A DNA stretch of 64,000 bases from Halobacillus karajensis. Its GTDB lineage: Bacteria > Bacillota > Bacilli > Bacillales > Halobacillaceae. A model generated the notes under the pieces. It was not told the DNA's origin and ran no database searches. It saw only the letters and a program-made list of their open reading frames with translations. The DNA lies in the NCBI RefSeq assembly GCF_900108515.1, contig NZ_FNWW01000001.1, positions 62,001 to 126,000 of the forward strand, written 5' to 3'. Positions 1-9,835 of this stretch are shown here, in pieces. A program made the translations under genes and the position numbers. The number at the start of each line of letters is the position of its first letter. Position 1 is the first letter of the stretch.

Positions 1-181
1 GCTTCAAGCGTCCTTCAAAAATCGGACTTGGCTTCCCATTCCATTGAGCGGCTCCGAGGACAACGGCTGCATCTGCTGAGGCATCTTGATTTCCTTCCCC
101 GAACGTCCAAATGGAATAGCCTGTATAGAGCGCATATAGAAGGGTCATACTGACCAAAACCTGAATAATTCTCTTCATCAT
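1..181 (-). CDS. YdcF/DUF218-family membrane-anchored protein, 5' part only
   Basis: About 60 N-terminal residues are visible; the rest lies beyond the window edge. Two adjacent ATG codons (181 and 178) follow an AGGAGA ribosome site. The chain opens with two lysine/arginine residues and a hydrophobic stretch (residues 5-24), which looks like an uncleaved signal anchor. It continues with AVVLGAAQWNGKPS and FEGRLK, the typical opening of the DUF218 (YdcF/SanA-like) fold. Family members are envelope-associated and mostly uncharacterised. The gene lies downstream of the eno terminator, so it is probably a separate transcription unit. Family assignment rests only on this N-terminal motif. Confidence 0.6.
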   Translation of the reverse strand, partial: MMKRIIQVLVSMTLLYALYTGYSIWTFGEGNQDASADAAVVLGAAQWNGKPSPIFEGRLK

Positions 182-230
182 ACTTTAGTTCTCCTATTTC
201 TCAATAGATGTTCCCATCATATCATAGAAA

Positions 231-263
231 AAAGCCCCTCTGAATCATCAGAGAGGCTTTTTT
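231..263 (-). terminator. Rho-independent terminator of the glycolytic operon
   Basis: Read on the minus strand, a 10-bp stem (GCCTCTCTGA with TCAGAGGGGC, one G-U pair) is followed by six T residues, 8 bases after the eno stop codon. It closes the gap-pgk-tpiA-gpmI-eno unit. Confidence 0.85.
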
Positions 264-270
264 TTAAGAA

Positions 271-1557
<1,287 letters not shown>

Positions 1558-1571
1558 TTAATATCTCTCCC

Positions 1572-3107
1572 TTATTTTTTAATTAATGATTGTCCTGTCA
1601 TTTCATCAGGTTTCTCAATATTCAAGAGTTCCAGAAGTGTTGGTGAGAGGTCACCAAGAATTCCTCCATCCCGAAGTTCTGCCTCTTCTTTTGTCACAAT
1701 AACGGGTACCGGATTGGTCGTATGGGCTGTCATAGCATCTCCATCTAAGGTCGTCACCTCATCAGAATTACCGTGATCAGCCGTAATGATCGCATGTCCA
1801 CCTTTTTCGTGAATCTTATCAACGATCTTACCTAAGCATTCATCGACTGCTTCAATCGCTTTAATAGTCGGTTCAAGCATTCCTGAATGTCCAACCATAT
1901 CTGGATTGGCAAAGTTCAAAATAATGGCATTGTGCTTATCTGCATCCAGTTCACTTAGAAGGGCATCTGTCACTTCATAAGCACTCATTTCAGGTTTTAA
2001 ATCATAGGTTGCAACCTTTGGAGAATCGATGAGGATACGTTCTTCCCCTTCGAATTCCTTTTCACGTCCACCGCTCATGAAGAACGTAACGTGGGGGTAT
2101 TTCTCTGTTTCAGCAATGCGCAGTTGCTTCATATCGTGATCTGCAAGGACTTCCCCTACTGTGTTTTTCAAATCATTTGGAGGGAAAGCAATTTTACTTT
2201 CCACCTTATCACTATATTGCGTCATACCGACGAAATGAAGGTTCTTAGGTGCCTGGCCACGCTCGTAGTCATCAAAATCATCATTAGCAAATGCACGAGA
2301 AAGTTGAATCGCACGGTCTGGGCGGAAGTTGTAGAAAATAACGCTGTCTTCATCTTCTACTGTTCCAACAGGATGATTATCTTCATCTGTCATCACCACA
2401 GGTTCAACAAACTCATCGTATACTTCCTGTTCATAGGAATCCTCTACGGCTTTAATCGGATCCTTGTACGTTGGACCTTCTCCATAAGCGATGGCATCAT
2501 AAGCCTTCTTTACACGTTCCCAACGATTGTCCCGGTCCATCGCATAATAGCGGCCGGAAAGGGTAGCTATTTGACCAATACCTATTTCTTCAATCGCTTC
2601 CTGGGTTTGTTTAAGATACATTTTCGCAGATTGCTGACCAACATCCCGACCATCCAGAAAGGCATGGATGAAGACTTTTTCAAGTCCTTCACCTTTTGCA
2701 AGCTCCAATGTGGCGATCATATGGTCGATATGGCTATGAATCCCCCCATCTGAAAGCAAACCGAAAACATGAAGAGCTTTTCCTTTTGCTTTCGCTTCGC
2801 GGATGGCATTTAACAGGACTTCATTATTAAAGAAGTCCCCTTCGCGAATGGAAAGATTGATTCGGGTCAAGCTTTGGTAAACAACACGACCAGCGCCAAT
2901 ATTTAAATGTCCGACTTCTGAGTTGCCCATTTGACCTTCTGGAAGTCCGACAGCTTCTCCGCATGCCGTTAATTGAGAATGCGGGAATTGGTTCCAGTAA
3001 CGGTCAAAGTTTGGTGTATTCGCTTGTTTGACAGCATTTCCCTTCTCCTCATCACGGAGAGCAAATCCATCAAGGATGATTAAGGCAGCAAGATTTTGCT
3101 TACTCAT
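1572..3107 (-). CDS. gpmI: 2,3-bisphosphoglycerate-independent phosphoglycerate mutase
   Basis: Interconverts 3- and 2-phosphoglycerate using two Mn ions and a phosphoserine intermediate. The protein has 511 residues, typical for this alkaline-phosphatase-superfamily enzyme. Visible signatures are [13 protein letters not shown] (first metal site), [15 protein letters not shown] with the nucleophilic serine near residue 62, [11 protein letters not shown] near 150 and the C-terminal metal ligands in [10 protein letters not shown] near 443. The start overlaps the tpiA stop by 8 bases, indicating translational coupling. In B. subtilis this Mn-dependent enzyme is needed for sporulation-linked 3-PGA control; that role here is inferred. 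Confidence 0.98.
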   Translation of the reverse strand: MSKQNLAALIILDGFALRDEEKGNAVKQANTPNFDRYWNQFPHSQLTACGEAVGLPEGQMGNSEVGHLNIGAGRVVYQSLTRINLSIREGDFFNNEVLLNAIREAKAKGKALHVFGLLSDGGIHSHIDHMIATLELAKGEGLEKVFIHAFLDGRDVGQQSAKMYLKQTQEAIEEIGIGQIATLSGRYYAMDRDNRWERVKKAYDAIAYGEGPTYKDPIKAVEDSYEQEVYDEFVEPVVMTDEDNHPVGTVEDEDSVIFYNFRPDRAIQLSRAFANDDFDDYERGQAPKNLHFVGMTQYSDKVESKIAFPPNDLKNTVGEVLADHDMKQLRIAETEKYPHVTFFMSGGREKEFEGEERILIDSPKVATYDLKPEMSAYEVTDALLSELDADKHNAIILNFANPDMVGHSGMLEPTIKAIEAVDECLGKIVDKIHEKGGHAIITADHGNSDEVTTLDGDAMTAHTTNPVPVIVTKEEAELRDGGILGDLSPTLLELLNIEKPDEMTGQSLIKK

Positions 3108-3861
3108 TCTTACCTGCCTCCACTAATTTTAAGAAAGAGTCAGCTTCAAGACTAGCTCCTCCTACTAGAGCACCATCGATGTCGGACTGAGATAGTAGTT
3201 CATCAACGTTAGCTGGTTTCACACTGCCGCCATATTGGATACGAACGGCTTCAGCAGCATCTGCATTTACAAAATCGCTCACAACTTTACGGATATGTGT
3301 ACAAACTTCATTCGCTTGTTCTGATGTGGCTGTACGTCCTGTTCCGATCGCCCAGATAGGTTCGTAAGCAATAATCGTTTGTGCACATTGATCGTTTGTT
3401 AAGCCGTCCAATGCTTTTTTCACCTGAGACTCAACAACATTCATTGTTTCGTTTGCTTCACGCTGTTCGAGAGATTCTCCTACACAAATAATTGGTGTCA
3501 AACCATGCTTGAATGCCGCGTGAACTTTTTTGTTGACGTCTTCATCAGACTCGTTGAAAATTTCACGACGCTCAGAATGTCCAAGTACTACGTAAGAAAC
3601 ACCAAGTTCTTTCAACATAACCGGGCTCACTTCACCTGTAAATGCACCACTTTCTTCAAAGTGCATGTTCTGAGCACCGATTTTCAAGCTTGTCCCTTCT
3701 GTTTCTTCTACCAGCTTCTGTAGAAAAGGAAATGGAGCACAAACGATAGACTCTACCTGGTCAGAAGATGGTACTTCATTTTTTGCCGTTTGAATAAAAT
3801 CTTCCGCTTCACGGTGGTTTTTATTCATTTTCCAGTTACCTGCAATCACTTTTTTGCGCAT
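3100..3861 (-). CDS. tpiA: Triosephosphate isomerase
   Basis: Interconverts dihydroxyacetone phosphate and glyceraldehyde-3-phosphate. The protein has 253 residues. Catalytic residues are in place: lysine in AGNWKMN (residue about 11), histidine in VLGHSERR (about 95) and glutamate in [11 protein letters not shown] (about 166). The flexible-loop region and the phosphate-binding GGSVKPAN and GALVGGAS motifs are also present. The gene sits between pgk and gpmI, 21 bases after pgk, and overlaps gpmI. It also joins the glycerol pathway encoded 25 kb away, since GlpD makes its substrate. Confidence 0.98.
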   Translation of the reverse strand: MRKKVIAGNWKMNKNHREAEDFIQTAKNEVPSSDQVESIVCAPFPFLQKLVEETEGTSLKIGAQNMHFEESGAFTGEVSPVMLKELGVSYVVLGHSERREIFNESDEDVNKKVHAAFKHGLTPIICVGESLEQREANETMNVVESQVKKALDGLTNDQCAQTIIAYEPIWAIGTGRTATSEQANEVCTHIRKVVSDFVNADAAEAVRIQYGGSVKPANVDELLSQSDIDGALVGGASLEADSFLKLVEAGKNE

Positions 3862-3882
3862 ATCTGTTTCACCTCTCCTTTA

Positions 3883-5064
3883 TTATTTATCATTCAACAA
3901 GGAAACACCAGGAAGATCTTTACCTTCCATAAACTCAAGCGATGCACCGCCGCCTGTAGATACATGATCCATATCTTCAGCGTATCCGAATTTTTCAACA
4001 GCTGCTGCAGAGTCGCCTCCGCCAATCACTGTATATCCTTCTGTTTCGGAAAGAGCATTCGCTACAGCTTTAGTGCCGTTAGCAAAAGATTCGATTTCAA
4101 AAACGCCCATTGGTCCGTTCCAAATGACCAATTTAGATTCTTGAATGGCTTTTGCATATTTTTCTCTCGTTTTCGAACCGATATCAAGAGCTTCCCAATC
4201 CGATGGAATGCTGTCGATTCCGACTTCTTTTTTATTCGCAGAATCTGAAAAATCATCAGCGACCACAACATCTTCCGGCATAAGGAAGTTGACGCCTTTC
4301 TCTTCGGCTTTCTTCATATATTCTTTCGCCAAATCAATTTTATCCTCTTCGAGCAAGGATTTACCAATCTCGTGCCCCAACGCTTTGACAAATGTATAAG
4401 CTAAACCTCCGCCGATGATCAAGTTATCCACTTTATCAATCAGATTGTCAATGACGCCGATCTTATCCTTAACCTTTGCCCCACCAATAATGGCTGTAAA
4501 TGGACGGTCAGGATTTGAAAGAGCTTTTCCGAGAACGTTAATTTCTTTCTCCATTAAGAAACCAGCAACGGCAGGGATATGCTCAGCAACACCCGCCGTA
4601 GACGCATGCGCACGGTGAGCAGCACCGAAAGCATCGTTCACATAGAGATCAGCCATATCTGCAAATGCTTTGGCTAGTTCCGCATCATTCTTCTCTTCAC
4701 CAGGGTGGAAACGTACGTTTTCAATAAGTAGAACATCCCCATTTTCCATTTCTGAGATGGCTTGATTTACTTCATCACCATATACTTCATCCGTTTTCGT
4801 AACTGTCTGTCCGAGAACATCACTCAGACGCTTAGCTACAGGGTCAAGGCGAAGATCATCAACGGCTTCCCCTTTCGGGCGCCCAAGGTGACTGGCAAGA
4901 ATGACTTTAGCACCGTTTCCAGTCAGATGCTTGATTGTCGGGAGGGCAGCTTTAATTCGAGTGTCGTCTGTGACCTCTCCCTCGCTCATCGGTACGTTGA
5001 AGTCAACACGGCAAAAGACCGTTTTTCCGTTCACTTCAACATCGCGGATTGTTTTCTTATTCAT
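3883..5064 (-). CDS. pgk: Phosphoglycerate kinase
   Basis: Transfers the acyl phosphate of 1,3-bisphosphoglycerate to ADP, the first ATP-yielding step of lower glycolysis. The protein has 393 residues, as in other Bacillaceae. It opens with [11 protein letters not shown], has the substrate-binding SHLGRPKG near residue 60, [16 protein letters not shown] near 160, the hinge and nucleotide motifs [10 protein letters not shown] and WNGPMGVFE, and the C-terminal [13 protein letters not shown] and [10 protein letters not shown]. An AGGTTG-type ribosome site precedes the ATG. It lies 179 bases after gap across a hairpin, so its level may be set partly by read-through. Confidence 0.98.
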   Translation of the reverse strand: MNKKTIRDVEVNGKTVFCRVDFNVPMSEGEVTDDTRIKAALPTIKHLTGNGAKVILASHLGRPKGEAVDDLRLDPVAKRLSDVLGQTVTKTDEVYGDEVNQAISEMENGDVLLIENVRFHPGEEKNDAELAKAFADMADLYVNDAFGAAHRAHASTAGVAEHIPAVAGFLMEKEINVLGKALSNPDRPFTAIIGGAKVKDKIGVIDNLIDKVDNLIIGGGLAYTFVKALGHEIGKSLLEEDKIDLAKEYMKKAEEKGVNFLMPEDVVVADDFSDSANKKEVGIDSIPSDWEALDIGSKTREKYAKAIQESKLVIWNGPMGVFEIESFANGTKAVANALSETEGYTVIGGGDSAAAVEKFGYAEDMDHVSTGGGASLEFMEGKDLPGVSLLNDK

Positions 5065-5161
5065 AGAATGACAACCTCCTTGGTTTATGGTCAGGATTAT
5101 CGCCTACCCTTATGTACGTTTCCACATATGAAATCTGCAGAAACGCCGATAAGCAGGATGT

Positions 5162-5210
5162 AAAAAAACATGGATAAAGGAGGAGGACCTGAGACCTCCT
5201 CCTTTCCATC
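5162..5210 (-). terminator. Hairpin in the gap-pgk spacer, probable partial terminator
   Basis: An 11-bp perfect stem (AAAGGAGGAGG with CCTCCTCCTTT, 5176-5186 and 5195-5205) follows the gap stop. On the minus strand a run of seven T residues begins 7 bases past the stem. B. subtilis gapA also has a terminator before pgk, which lets gap mRNA accumulate above the rest of the operon. The offset T-run suggests incomplete termination. The stem strands are purine-rich and pyrimidine-rich, so it also masks ribosome-site-like sequences. Confidence 0.6.
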
Positions 5211-5243
5211 TTTTTCATAGTATTTTCTAATGTGGCTCAGTTA

Positions 5244-6251
5244 TTACAAGCCTTGGTTTTTAAGGTATACAGCCAAATCTACACAACGGTTAGAGTAACC
5301 AGTTTCATTGTCATACCAGGAAACAATTTTAACCATATTGTTTTCAAGTGTAAGTGTAGAAAGACCATCGATGATAGAAGAATGAGTATTGCCATTGTAG
5401 TCAGTAGAAACAAGTGGCTCGTCACTGTACCCTAGGATGCCTTTAAGGTTTCCTTCAGCTTCTTGACGAAGGGCTTCATTAACTTCTTCAGCCGTAACAT
5501 CTTTATCTAGTTCTGCAACCAAGTCTACGATAGAAACGTTGGATGTTGGTACACGCATAGCCATACCGCTAAGTTTACCATCAAGGTGTGGAAGAACTTT
5601 TGCAACGGCTTGAGCTGCACCAGTTGTTGTAGGAATGATGTTTTCTGCCGCTGCACGAGCACGACGGTAATCTTTGTGTGGAAGATCAAGGATCTGCTGG
5701 TCGTTTGTGTAAGAGTGGACTGTTGTCATCATACCACGTTTAAGACCAAATTTCTCATCAAGAACCTTCGCATATGGAGCCAGGCAGTTTGTCGTGCAAG
5801 AAGCGTTAGAAATAACGTGGTGGGAATCTTTATCGTATTGATCTTCGTTAACACCCATAACGACTGTAAGGTCTTCTTGTTTCGCTGGAGCAGAGATAAT
5901 TACTTTCTTCGCACCTGCATCCAAGTGTTTCTTCGCGTCATCACGTTGAGTGAAACGACCTGTGGACTCGATAACGATATCTACGCCAAGATCTCCCCAG
6001 CCAAGTTGTGCTGGATCTTTCTCAGATAGTACTTTTACCTCTTTGCCACCAACGATTAGATTGTCCCCATTCGTTGTTACTTCTTCTTCAAGTTTACCAT
6101 GTACAGTATCGTGTTGAAGCAAGTGTGCAAGCATATTTGCATCTGTTAAATCGTTAACCGCTACTACCTCTACATCATTGTTCTTCAAAGAAGCACGGTA
6201 AACATTACGTCCAATACGTCCAAAACCGTTAATACCAATTCTTACTGTCAT
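5244..6251 (-). CDS. gap: Glyceraldehyde-3-phosphate dehydrogenase (glycolytic, NAD-type)
   Basis: Oxidises glyceraldehyde-3-phosphate to 1,3-bisphosphoglycerate. The protein has 335 residues. It shows the Rossmann motif IGINGFGRIGRNVYRA, the catalytic cysteine in SNASCTTNCLAP (about residue 152), the histidine in TVHSYTNDQ and the C-terminal VSWYDNETGYSNR. Position directly behind cggR, 38 bases downstream, marks it as the glycolytic enzyme (GapA type) rather than the gluconeogenic one. A full AAGGAGG site lies 6 bases before the ATG, predicting strong translation. In B. subtilis the cggR-gapA mRNA is cleaved between the two genes; that cannot be read from sequence here. Confidence 0.97.
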   Translation of the reverse strand: MTVRIGINGFGRIGRNVYRASLKNNDVEVVAVNDLTDANMLAHLLQHDTVHGKLEEEVTTNGDNLIVGGKEVKVLSEKDPAQLGWGDLGVDIVIESTGRFTQRDDAKKHLDAGAKKVIISAPAKQEDLTVVMGVNEDQYDKDSHHVISNASCTTNCLAPYAKVLDEKFGLKRGMMTTVHSYTNDQQILDLPHKDYRRARAAAENIIPTTTGAAQAVAKVLPHLDGKLSGMAMRVPTSNVSIVDLVAELDKDVTAEEVNEALRQEAEGNLKGILGYSDEPLVSTDYNGNTHSSIIDGLSTLTLENNMVKIVSWYDNETGYSNRCVDLAVYLKNQGL

Positions 6252-6289
6252 TCAAAATTCCTCCTTAGGATGATTGAAATCCATTTTAT

Positions 6290-7318
6290 TTAAAGGGAAA
6301 ATTCCCTTATTAATTCTTGGGCCGCACCTTCGTCTGTAATTAGAACATTACTCTGGCCCGGTTGGAAATAAGATGAGATGGCTTGAGCTTTCGAGCGGCC
6401 ACCGGCAACAGCAATCACATGGTTAGCACTTTTCAGGTCTTCTAATTGAAGTCCTACCGTACGCACCTTGTGAACGATCTCACCCTTCACATTGAAATAG
6501 TAACCAAAGGCTTCGCCAACAGCCTTATGCTTTTTAATCAATTCCAATTGTTCGGGAGATGTTTTCCTGCGTTCTGCCATGGTAAGCGCATCACCGACAC
6601 CATGGATGACGATTTCAGCGTTACGGATAATATCCAACACTTCTTTAATAGAAGGTTCTTCTTTTATCGTCTGATAAGACTCCTCACTAAGGGGGTCCGG
6701 CACATATAAGAGACGATAATCACCTTTAGCCTTCTTCGCCATTTCTGCACAAATAGAGTTGGCCTGATTTTCTACTCTTTCACCTAAGCCGCCACGGGCA
6801 GGAACGTACAAGCACTGATCAGCTCCCTTAAATGGAGTCATAACCTGTGCCACAGATGCCATTGTCGTACCACCTGTAATAGCAATGGCCTGATCAGGCA
6901 CCATATGTTTTTTCAAATACTGGACACAAGCTTTTCCCATCTCTTGTTTTACCCAATTCAGCTCATCACTATCACCAGGAACAACAATGGCATAGTCTAG
7001 GTTTAATTTATCCTTTAATTGTTGTTCTAAAACTCCTATCCCCGAGACTTCTTTAATAAACTCAGCTAACTGCTCTAGTATGTTCTGCCCTTCATAACTC
7101 AAGTGCATACCTCTTGAAGTAATCTCAACAGCCCCTTGTTCGTTTAAGAAATCCACTTCACTTCGGACCGTACGCTCCGCAAGTTTCACATTTTCAGCCA
7201 ATGCTCTGCGTCCTACAGGCTGCATGATCTGGATATAATACAACAATTGATAACGACGTTGAATAACCTCCAGAACATCCGGGAATAATTTTTTTTGTAA
7301 GTCGATGAACGCTCTCAT
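6290..7318 (-). CDS. cggR: Central glycolytic genes regulator (SorC/DeoR-type repressor)
   Basis: Represses the gap operon in the absence of sugar; fructose-1,6-bisphosphate relieves binding in the B. subtilis protein. The ATG at 7318 is chosen because AGAAGGGG precedes it by 9 bases and the chain then begins MRAFIDLQKKLFP like the known protein. A longer in-frame reading would run through the operator. The protein has 342 residues: an N-terminal winged helix (PVGRRALAENVKLAERTVRSEV, split here as helix-turn-helix near residues 36-56) and a C-terminal sugar-binding domain with ITGGTTMASV, GDALTMAERR and VAVAGGRSKA. It is first in the operon and thus autoregulated. Confidence 0.95.
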   Translation of the reverse strand: MRAFIDLQKKLFPDVLEVIQRRYQLLYYIQIMQPVGRRALAENVKLAERTVRSEVDFLNEQGAVEITSRGMHLSYEGQNILEQLAEFIKEVSGIGVLEQQLKDKLNLDYAIVVPGDSDELNWVKQEMGKACVQYLKKHMVPDQAIAITGGTTMASVAQVMTPFKGADQCLYVPARGGLGERVENQANSICAEMAKKAKGDYRLLYVPDPLSEESYQTIKEEPSIKEVLDIIRNAEIVIHGVGDALTMAERRKTSPEQLELIKKHKAVGEAFGYYFNVKGEIVHKVRTVGLQLEDLKSANHVIAVAGGRSKAQAISSYFQPGQSNVLITDEGAAQELIREFSL

Positions 7319-7350
7319 GGAAAAAGCCCCTTCTTTGATATGGTGCCAAC

Positions 7351-7390
7351 CGGGATGTTTTACGTCCCAGCCAGTCATATTATGTCCCGC
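7351..7390 (-). promoter_or_regulatory. CggR operator, two tandem imperfect repeats
   Basis: On the minus strand two GGGAC half-motifs occur 20-21 bases apart (GGGACATAATATGAC, then GGGACGTAAAACATCC). This matches the tandem CGGGAC-N6-TGTC arrangement bound by CggR in B. subtilis. It lies between the promoter and the cggR start codon, so repression would act as a roadblock. Confidence 0.85.
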
Positions 7391-7422
7391 TCGGAGCAAA
7401 AAAATATCTCATTTCAACTTTT

Positions 7423-7451
7423 ATATTAACAGTGGGGTTGTCCACGTGCAA
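7423..7451 (-). promoter_or_regulatory. Sigma-A promoter of cggR-gap operon
   Basis: Minus strand: -35 TTGCAC (7446-7451), 17-base spacer, -10 TAATAT (7423-7428). The predicted start is roughly 25-30 bases upstream of the CggR operator, the same geometry as in B. subtilis. Confidence 0.7.
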
Positions 7452-7470
7452 GCGTAAAACCATACGTTTT

Positions 7471-7692
7471 TTATTGGAAACGCTTTTCTAACTCCATGTA
7501 ATCAATAGTACGGTAGTCCAACTCTTCCCCGTTAATCAGCAGGACAGGGACTTCAAACATATATTTTTCCATTAAGGCAGAATCTTTTTCAATATTTACC
7601 TCTTCCACTGTCACATCGAATAGGGACAAAAGGTCTTTGACTTCCTTACAAAGACCACAATTCTTCTTCTCAAACAATACTACTTTATGCAT
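7471..7692 (-). CDS. Small glutaredoxin-like thiol-disulfide protein
   Basis: A 73-residue thioredoxin-fold protein of the short glutaredoxin (DUF836-like) type. It has the redox motif CGLC near residues 12-15, a VPVLLINGEEL segment whose cis-proline precedes the active-site face, and no signal peptide, so it should be cytosolic. The gene stands immediately upstream of the cggR promoter and is probably transcribed separately. Its partner is unknown; a role in reducing a specific protein disulfide is inference. Bacillithiol genes are present elsewhere in the window (bshB2), so a bacilliredoxin-related role is possible, though the CxxC rather than CGC motif argues against a classic bacilliredoxin. 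Confidence 0.7.
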   Translation of the reverse strand: MHKVVLFEKKNCGLCKEVKDLLSLFDVTVEEVNIEKDSALMEKYMFEVPVLLINGEELDYRTIDYMELEKRFQ

Positions 7693-7759
7693 TTACAGAC
7701 ACCTCCACTATGACAACCTAATCATATCAAAGTATGCGGATGGAAGCTATCAACCCATT

Positions 7760-7794
7760 AAAAAGGACACGCTTCAAGAAGCGTGTCCTTTTTT
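7760..7794. terminator. Bidirectional-looking terminator overlapping the end of the 75-residue gene
   Basis: Stem AAAAAGGACACGCTT pairs with AAGCGTGTCCTTTTT around a 4-5 base loop, with T-runs on both strands. The stop codon of the 75-residue gene at 7774 lies inside the stem, so its last codons are part of the terminator. Confidence 0.8.
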
Positions 7795-8001
7795 ATTATC
7801 ATAATAACCACTAGTAATTTTAAATTTACGTTTATCTAGAAATTCTGCTAACTCTTCGCCCACATAACTATTTGGTGTCCGTTTTAATGATTCATAATTG
7901 AATGACAACCTTTGTTGCTCCTGCATGTCGAACACATGGATCCGCCTGTCTTCAGATACTTCTTCAGTCGCCAACATTTTGTAACGGATGAGTTTTGTCA
8001 T
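7774..8001 (-). CDS. Hypothetical 75-residue cytosolic protein
   Basis: Not recognised. The protein is short, charged and has no signal or membrane segment. It begins MTKLIRYKMLATEEVSEDRR and ends in a lysine-rich tail. An AAGAGG ribosome site precedes the ATG. The reading frame ends within a terminator stem, which supports it being the natural 3' end of a transcript. No neighbour suggests a function. It could be a lineage-specific regulator or adaptor, but nothing in the sequence shows this. Confidence 0.55.
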   Translation of the reverse strand: MTKLIRYKMLATEEVSEDRRIHVFDMQEQQRLSFNYESLKRTPNSYVGEELAEFLDKRKFKITSGYYDNKKGHAS

Positions 8002-8211
8002 AAATACCCCTCTTCTTTATAAAGCGAAAAGTCTATCTTTATTTATTCAATCATAACACAGAACCCCCCATAAAAAAATTACATCCAGATAACAAAACCA
8101 AATAAATGTTCGTATAATTATTGTAATATTTTTGTCTAATAGATATATATAACGAATGTAAGCGCACTTTAACATAAAAAGAATGGTATATAGATCTAAT
8201 ATTTTCACTTC

Positions 8212-8250
8212 AAAAAAGGCCTCCCTTAAACTTGAAGGGAGACCTTTTTA
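8212..8250 (-). terminator. Terminator downstream of tRNA-Arg
   Basis: Stem of about 13 bp with one internal mismatch (AAAAAGG-CTCCCTT with AAGGGAG-CCTTTTT). On the minus strand it ends in six T residues, starting about 18 bases after the tRNA 3' end. Confidence 0.8.
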
Positions 8251-8268
8251 TTATTTATAGCTCAATAG

Positions 8269-8344
8269 CGCGCCCGAGAGGATTCGAACCCCCGACTGAC
8301 GTAGAACCGGAATCTACCGCTCTATCCAACTGAGCTACGGGCGC
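8269..8344 (-). tRNA. tRNA-Arg, anticodon CCG
   Basis: A full cloverleaf can be drawn: acceptor GCGCCCG with CGGGCGC, D-arm GCTC...GAGC, anticodon arm GTAGA-TTCCGGT-TCTAC giving anticodon CCG (reads CGG), and T-arm with GGTTCGAATCC. The discriminator is G and CCA is not encoded. It is a single tRNA gene with its own promoter and terminator. Confidence 0.95.
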
Positions 8345-8363
8345 AAATCGACATGTAAGTAAT

Positions 8364-8392
8364 ATTATAAGGAGAATCCTCAAAAAACGCAA
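8364..8392 (-). promoter_or_regulatory. Promoter of tRNA-Arg
   Basis: Minus strand: -35 TTGCGT (8387-8392), 17-base spacer, perfect -10 TATAAT (8364-8369). The expected start leaves a leader of about 13 bases before the tRNA. Confidence 0.75.
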
Positions 8393-8569
8393 CCCATTTT
8401 TTAAAAGTTGTTTAAAGTTCTGTGAGAATAGGATAGAAAAACATCAAATTCCTCTAAGTTACTCGATTAAGCTGACATTCGCTTGGCACCGTTCCATACC
8501 TTCATTTCTAAAGTTATCATCGTCTGCCTCTTGTTACCGTTTTGTGATCGGTAAAGATTTTAGTTGTAC

Positions 8570-8594
8570 GTTTATATAGGCAAATTTAGGGTAT
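8570..8594 (+). promoter_or_regulatory. Sigma-B-type promoter of clpP
   Basis: GTTTAT (8570-8575), 13-base spacer, GGGTAT (8589-8594), a near-consensus general-stress promoter. B. subtilis clpP also has a sigma-B promoter upstream of a sigma-A/CtsR promoter; the order is the same here. Confidence 0.65.
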
Positions 8595-8688
8595 GATGGT
8601 AGAAGGAATTAGCGTAATTCACATAGAACGAATAAACTACAGGTATTTTTCATACCCACAACAGCATGAAAAAGGTCGAATGTTTTTG

Positions 8689-8718
8689 TTTGACCTTTAT
8701 TGACCTTAAAGGTATGAT
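8689..8718 (+). promoter_or_regulatory. Sigma-A promoter of clpP overlapped by a CtsR operator
   Basis: -35 TTGACC (8690-8695), 17-base spacer, -10 TATGAT (8713-8718). A CtsR heptad repeat lies across the -35: on the opposite strand GGTCAAT-AAA-GGTCAAA (8689-8705), one base off the GGTCAAA-NNN-GGTCAAA consensus. This predicts repression by CtsR and heat induction. Confidence 0.85.
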
Positions 8719-8764
8719 GAATGTATTCCATCATTATTAATTTGATGTTAAGGAGGAATTTCAA

Positions 8765-9355
8765 ATGAATTTAGTCCCTACAGTTATTGAACAAACCAAC
8801 CGTGGAGAACGCGCATACGATATTTATTCTCGTCTGCTCAAAGATCGAATTATTATGCTTGGCAGTCCGATTGATGATAACATTTCGAACTCTGTTGTTG
8901 CACAGCTGCTATTCTTGGCTGCTGATGATCCAGAAAAGGATATTTCCCTATACATCAACTCACCTGGTGGATCAATTACAGCCGGAATGGCTATTTACGA
9001 TACTATGCAGTTCATTAAACCGAATGTATCAACGATTTGCACAGGAATGGCTGCATCTATGGGTGCTTTCCTACTGAACGCTGGTGAACCTGGAAAACGA
9101 TATGCACTTCCTAACAGTGAAGTTATGATTCACCAACCACTTGGTGGTACACAAGGTCAAGCCTCCGACATTGAAATTCACGCAAAACGTATTATTAAAA
9201 TGCGCGAGAAATTAAACAAAATTCTTGCTGAACGTACTGGTCAGCCTATGGAAGTCATTGAGCGCGACACAGATCGTGACAACTTCATGTCTGCCCACGA
9301 AGCTGTTGACTACGGTTTGATCGATAAAGTTATGGAAAACACAACTGATAAATAA
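8765..9355 (+). CDS. clpP: ATP-dependent Clp protease proteolytic subunit
   Basis: The 196-residue serine protease forms a 14-mer barrel that degrades substrates delivered by ClpC, ClpE or ClpX. The catalytic triad is visible: serine in [11 protein letters not shown] (about residue 98), histidine in MIHQPLGG (about 123) and aspartate in [10 protein letters not shown] (about 172). The N-terminal [22 protein letters not shown] is typical. TAAGGAGGA lies 8 bases before the ATG. The gene is transcribed alone between a dual promoter and a terminator, and faces crh tail to tail. Confidence 0.98.
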   Translation: MNLVPTVIEQTNRGERAYDIYSRLLKDRIIMLGSPIDDNISNSVVAQLLFLAADDPEKDISLYINSPGGSITAGMAIYDTMQFIKPNVSTICTGMAASMGAFLLNAGEPGKRYALPNSEVMIHQPLGGTQGQASDIEIHAKRIIKMREKLNKILAERTGQPMEVIERDTDRDNFMSAHEAVDYGLIDKVMENTTDK

Positions 9356-9359
9356 ATTC

Positions 9360-9390
9360 AAATCCGCTGTGGCTGACACAGCGGATTTTC
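9360..9390 (+). terminator. Terminator of clpP
   Basis: Stem AAATCCGCTGTG with CACAGCGGATTT around GCTGA, followed by TTTTC, 5 bases after the clpP stop. Confidence 0.85.
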
Positions 9391-9450
9391 TTGTGATTAT
9401 GATGACGCCTCATCTTTTGAAGAACGTTCATTTTTTCACATGAATAGTTC

Positions 9451-9705
9451 TTAAGATTCCTTTACAAATGCTGCTAATACTTGGACAGCTTCTTCTTCAT
9501 CTGAACCATCAGCAATCAGTTTAATTTCTTCATCTGTGCCCACAGCCAGACTCATCAATCCCATAATACTTTTGGCATTCACACGTTTTTCATCTTTCTC
9601 AATAAAAACATCAGCTGAGAACTTATTAGCCTCTTGGACAAACTGTGCAGCAGGCCTTGCCTGAAGCCCTGTTTCAAGCTCGATGGTTATCGTCCTTTCA
9701 ATCAC
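9451..9705 (-). CDS. crh: Crh, HPr-like catabolite-repression protein
   Basis: An 84-residue HPr fold. The segment TGLQARPAAQFVQEA carries glutamine where sugar-transport HPr has its phosphorylatable histidine 15, so it cannot work in PTS transport. Serine 46 in NAKSIMGLMSLAV is kept, the site phosphorylated by HprK (encoded at 35.2 kb). P-Ser-Crh is a CcpA co-repressor in Bacillus. The gene ends the yvcI-rapZ-yvcK-whiA-crh cluster as in B. subtilis, but a terminator hairpin lies between whiA and crh. Confidence 0.95.
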   Translation of the reverse strand: MIERTITIELETGLQARPAAQFVQEANKFSADVFIEKDEKRVNAKSIMGLMSLAVGTDEEIKLIADGSDEEEAVQVLAAFVKES

Positions 9706-9760
9706 CTGTCATTCTCCTCTCTCTATTTCATAACTTTTGTAAGCGGATTCAATGGGAAGG

Positions 9761-9792
9761 AAAAAGAACGCTCTCTCCTAACAGAAAGCGTT
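9761..9792 (-). terminator. Terminator between whiA and crh
   Basis: On the minus strand a 10-bp stem (AACGCTTTCT with AGAGAGCGTT, one G-U) is followed by CTTTTTCC. It lies 43 bases after the whiA stop and 60 bases before the crh start, so crh would depend on read-through or its own unseen promoter. Confidence 0.7.
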
Positions 9793-9835
9793 TATAATTG
9801 TATTTCATTATAGCATGAATTTGTGGAGGAAAACA

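Noticed and set aside
2091-2753. 220-codon plus-strand frame opposite gpmI
   Set aside because: Antisense to a fully conserved gene, phenylalanine- and isoleucine-rich in the pattern of a reversed coding strand, and with no ribosome site.
8155-8170. TGTAAGCGCACTTT as a CcpA (cre) site
   Set aside because: Right half departs from the consensus at conserved positions, and no promoter relation to a carbon gene is seen.
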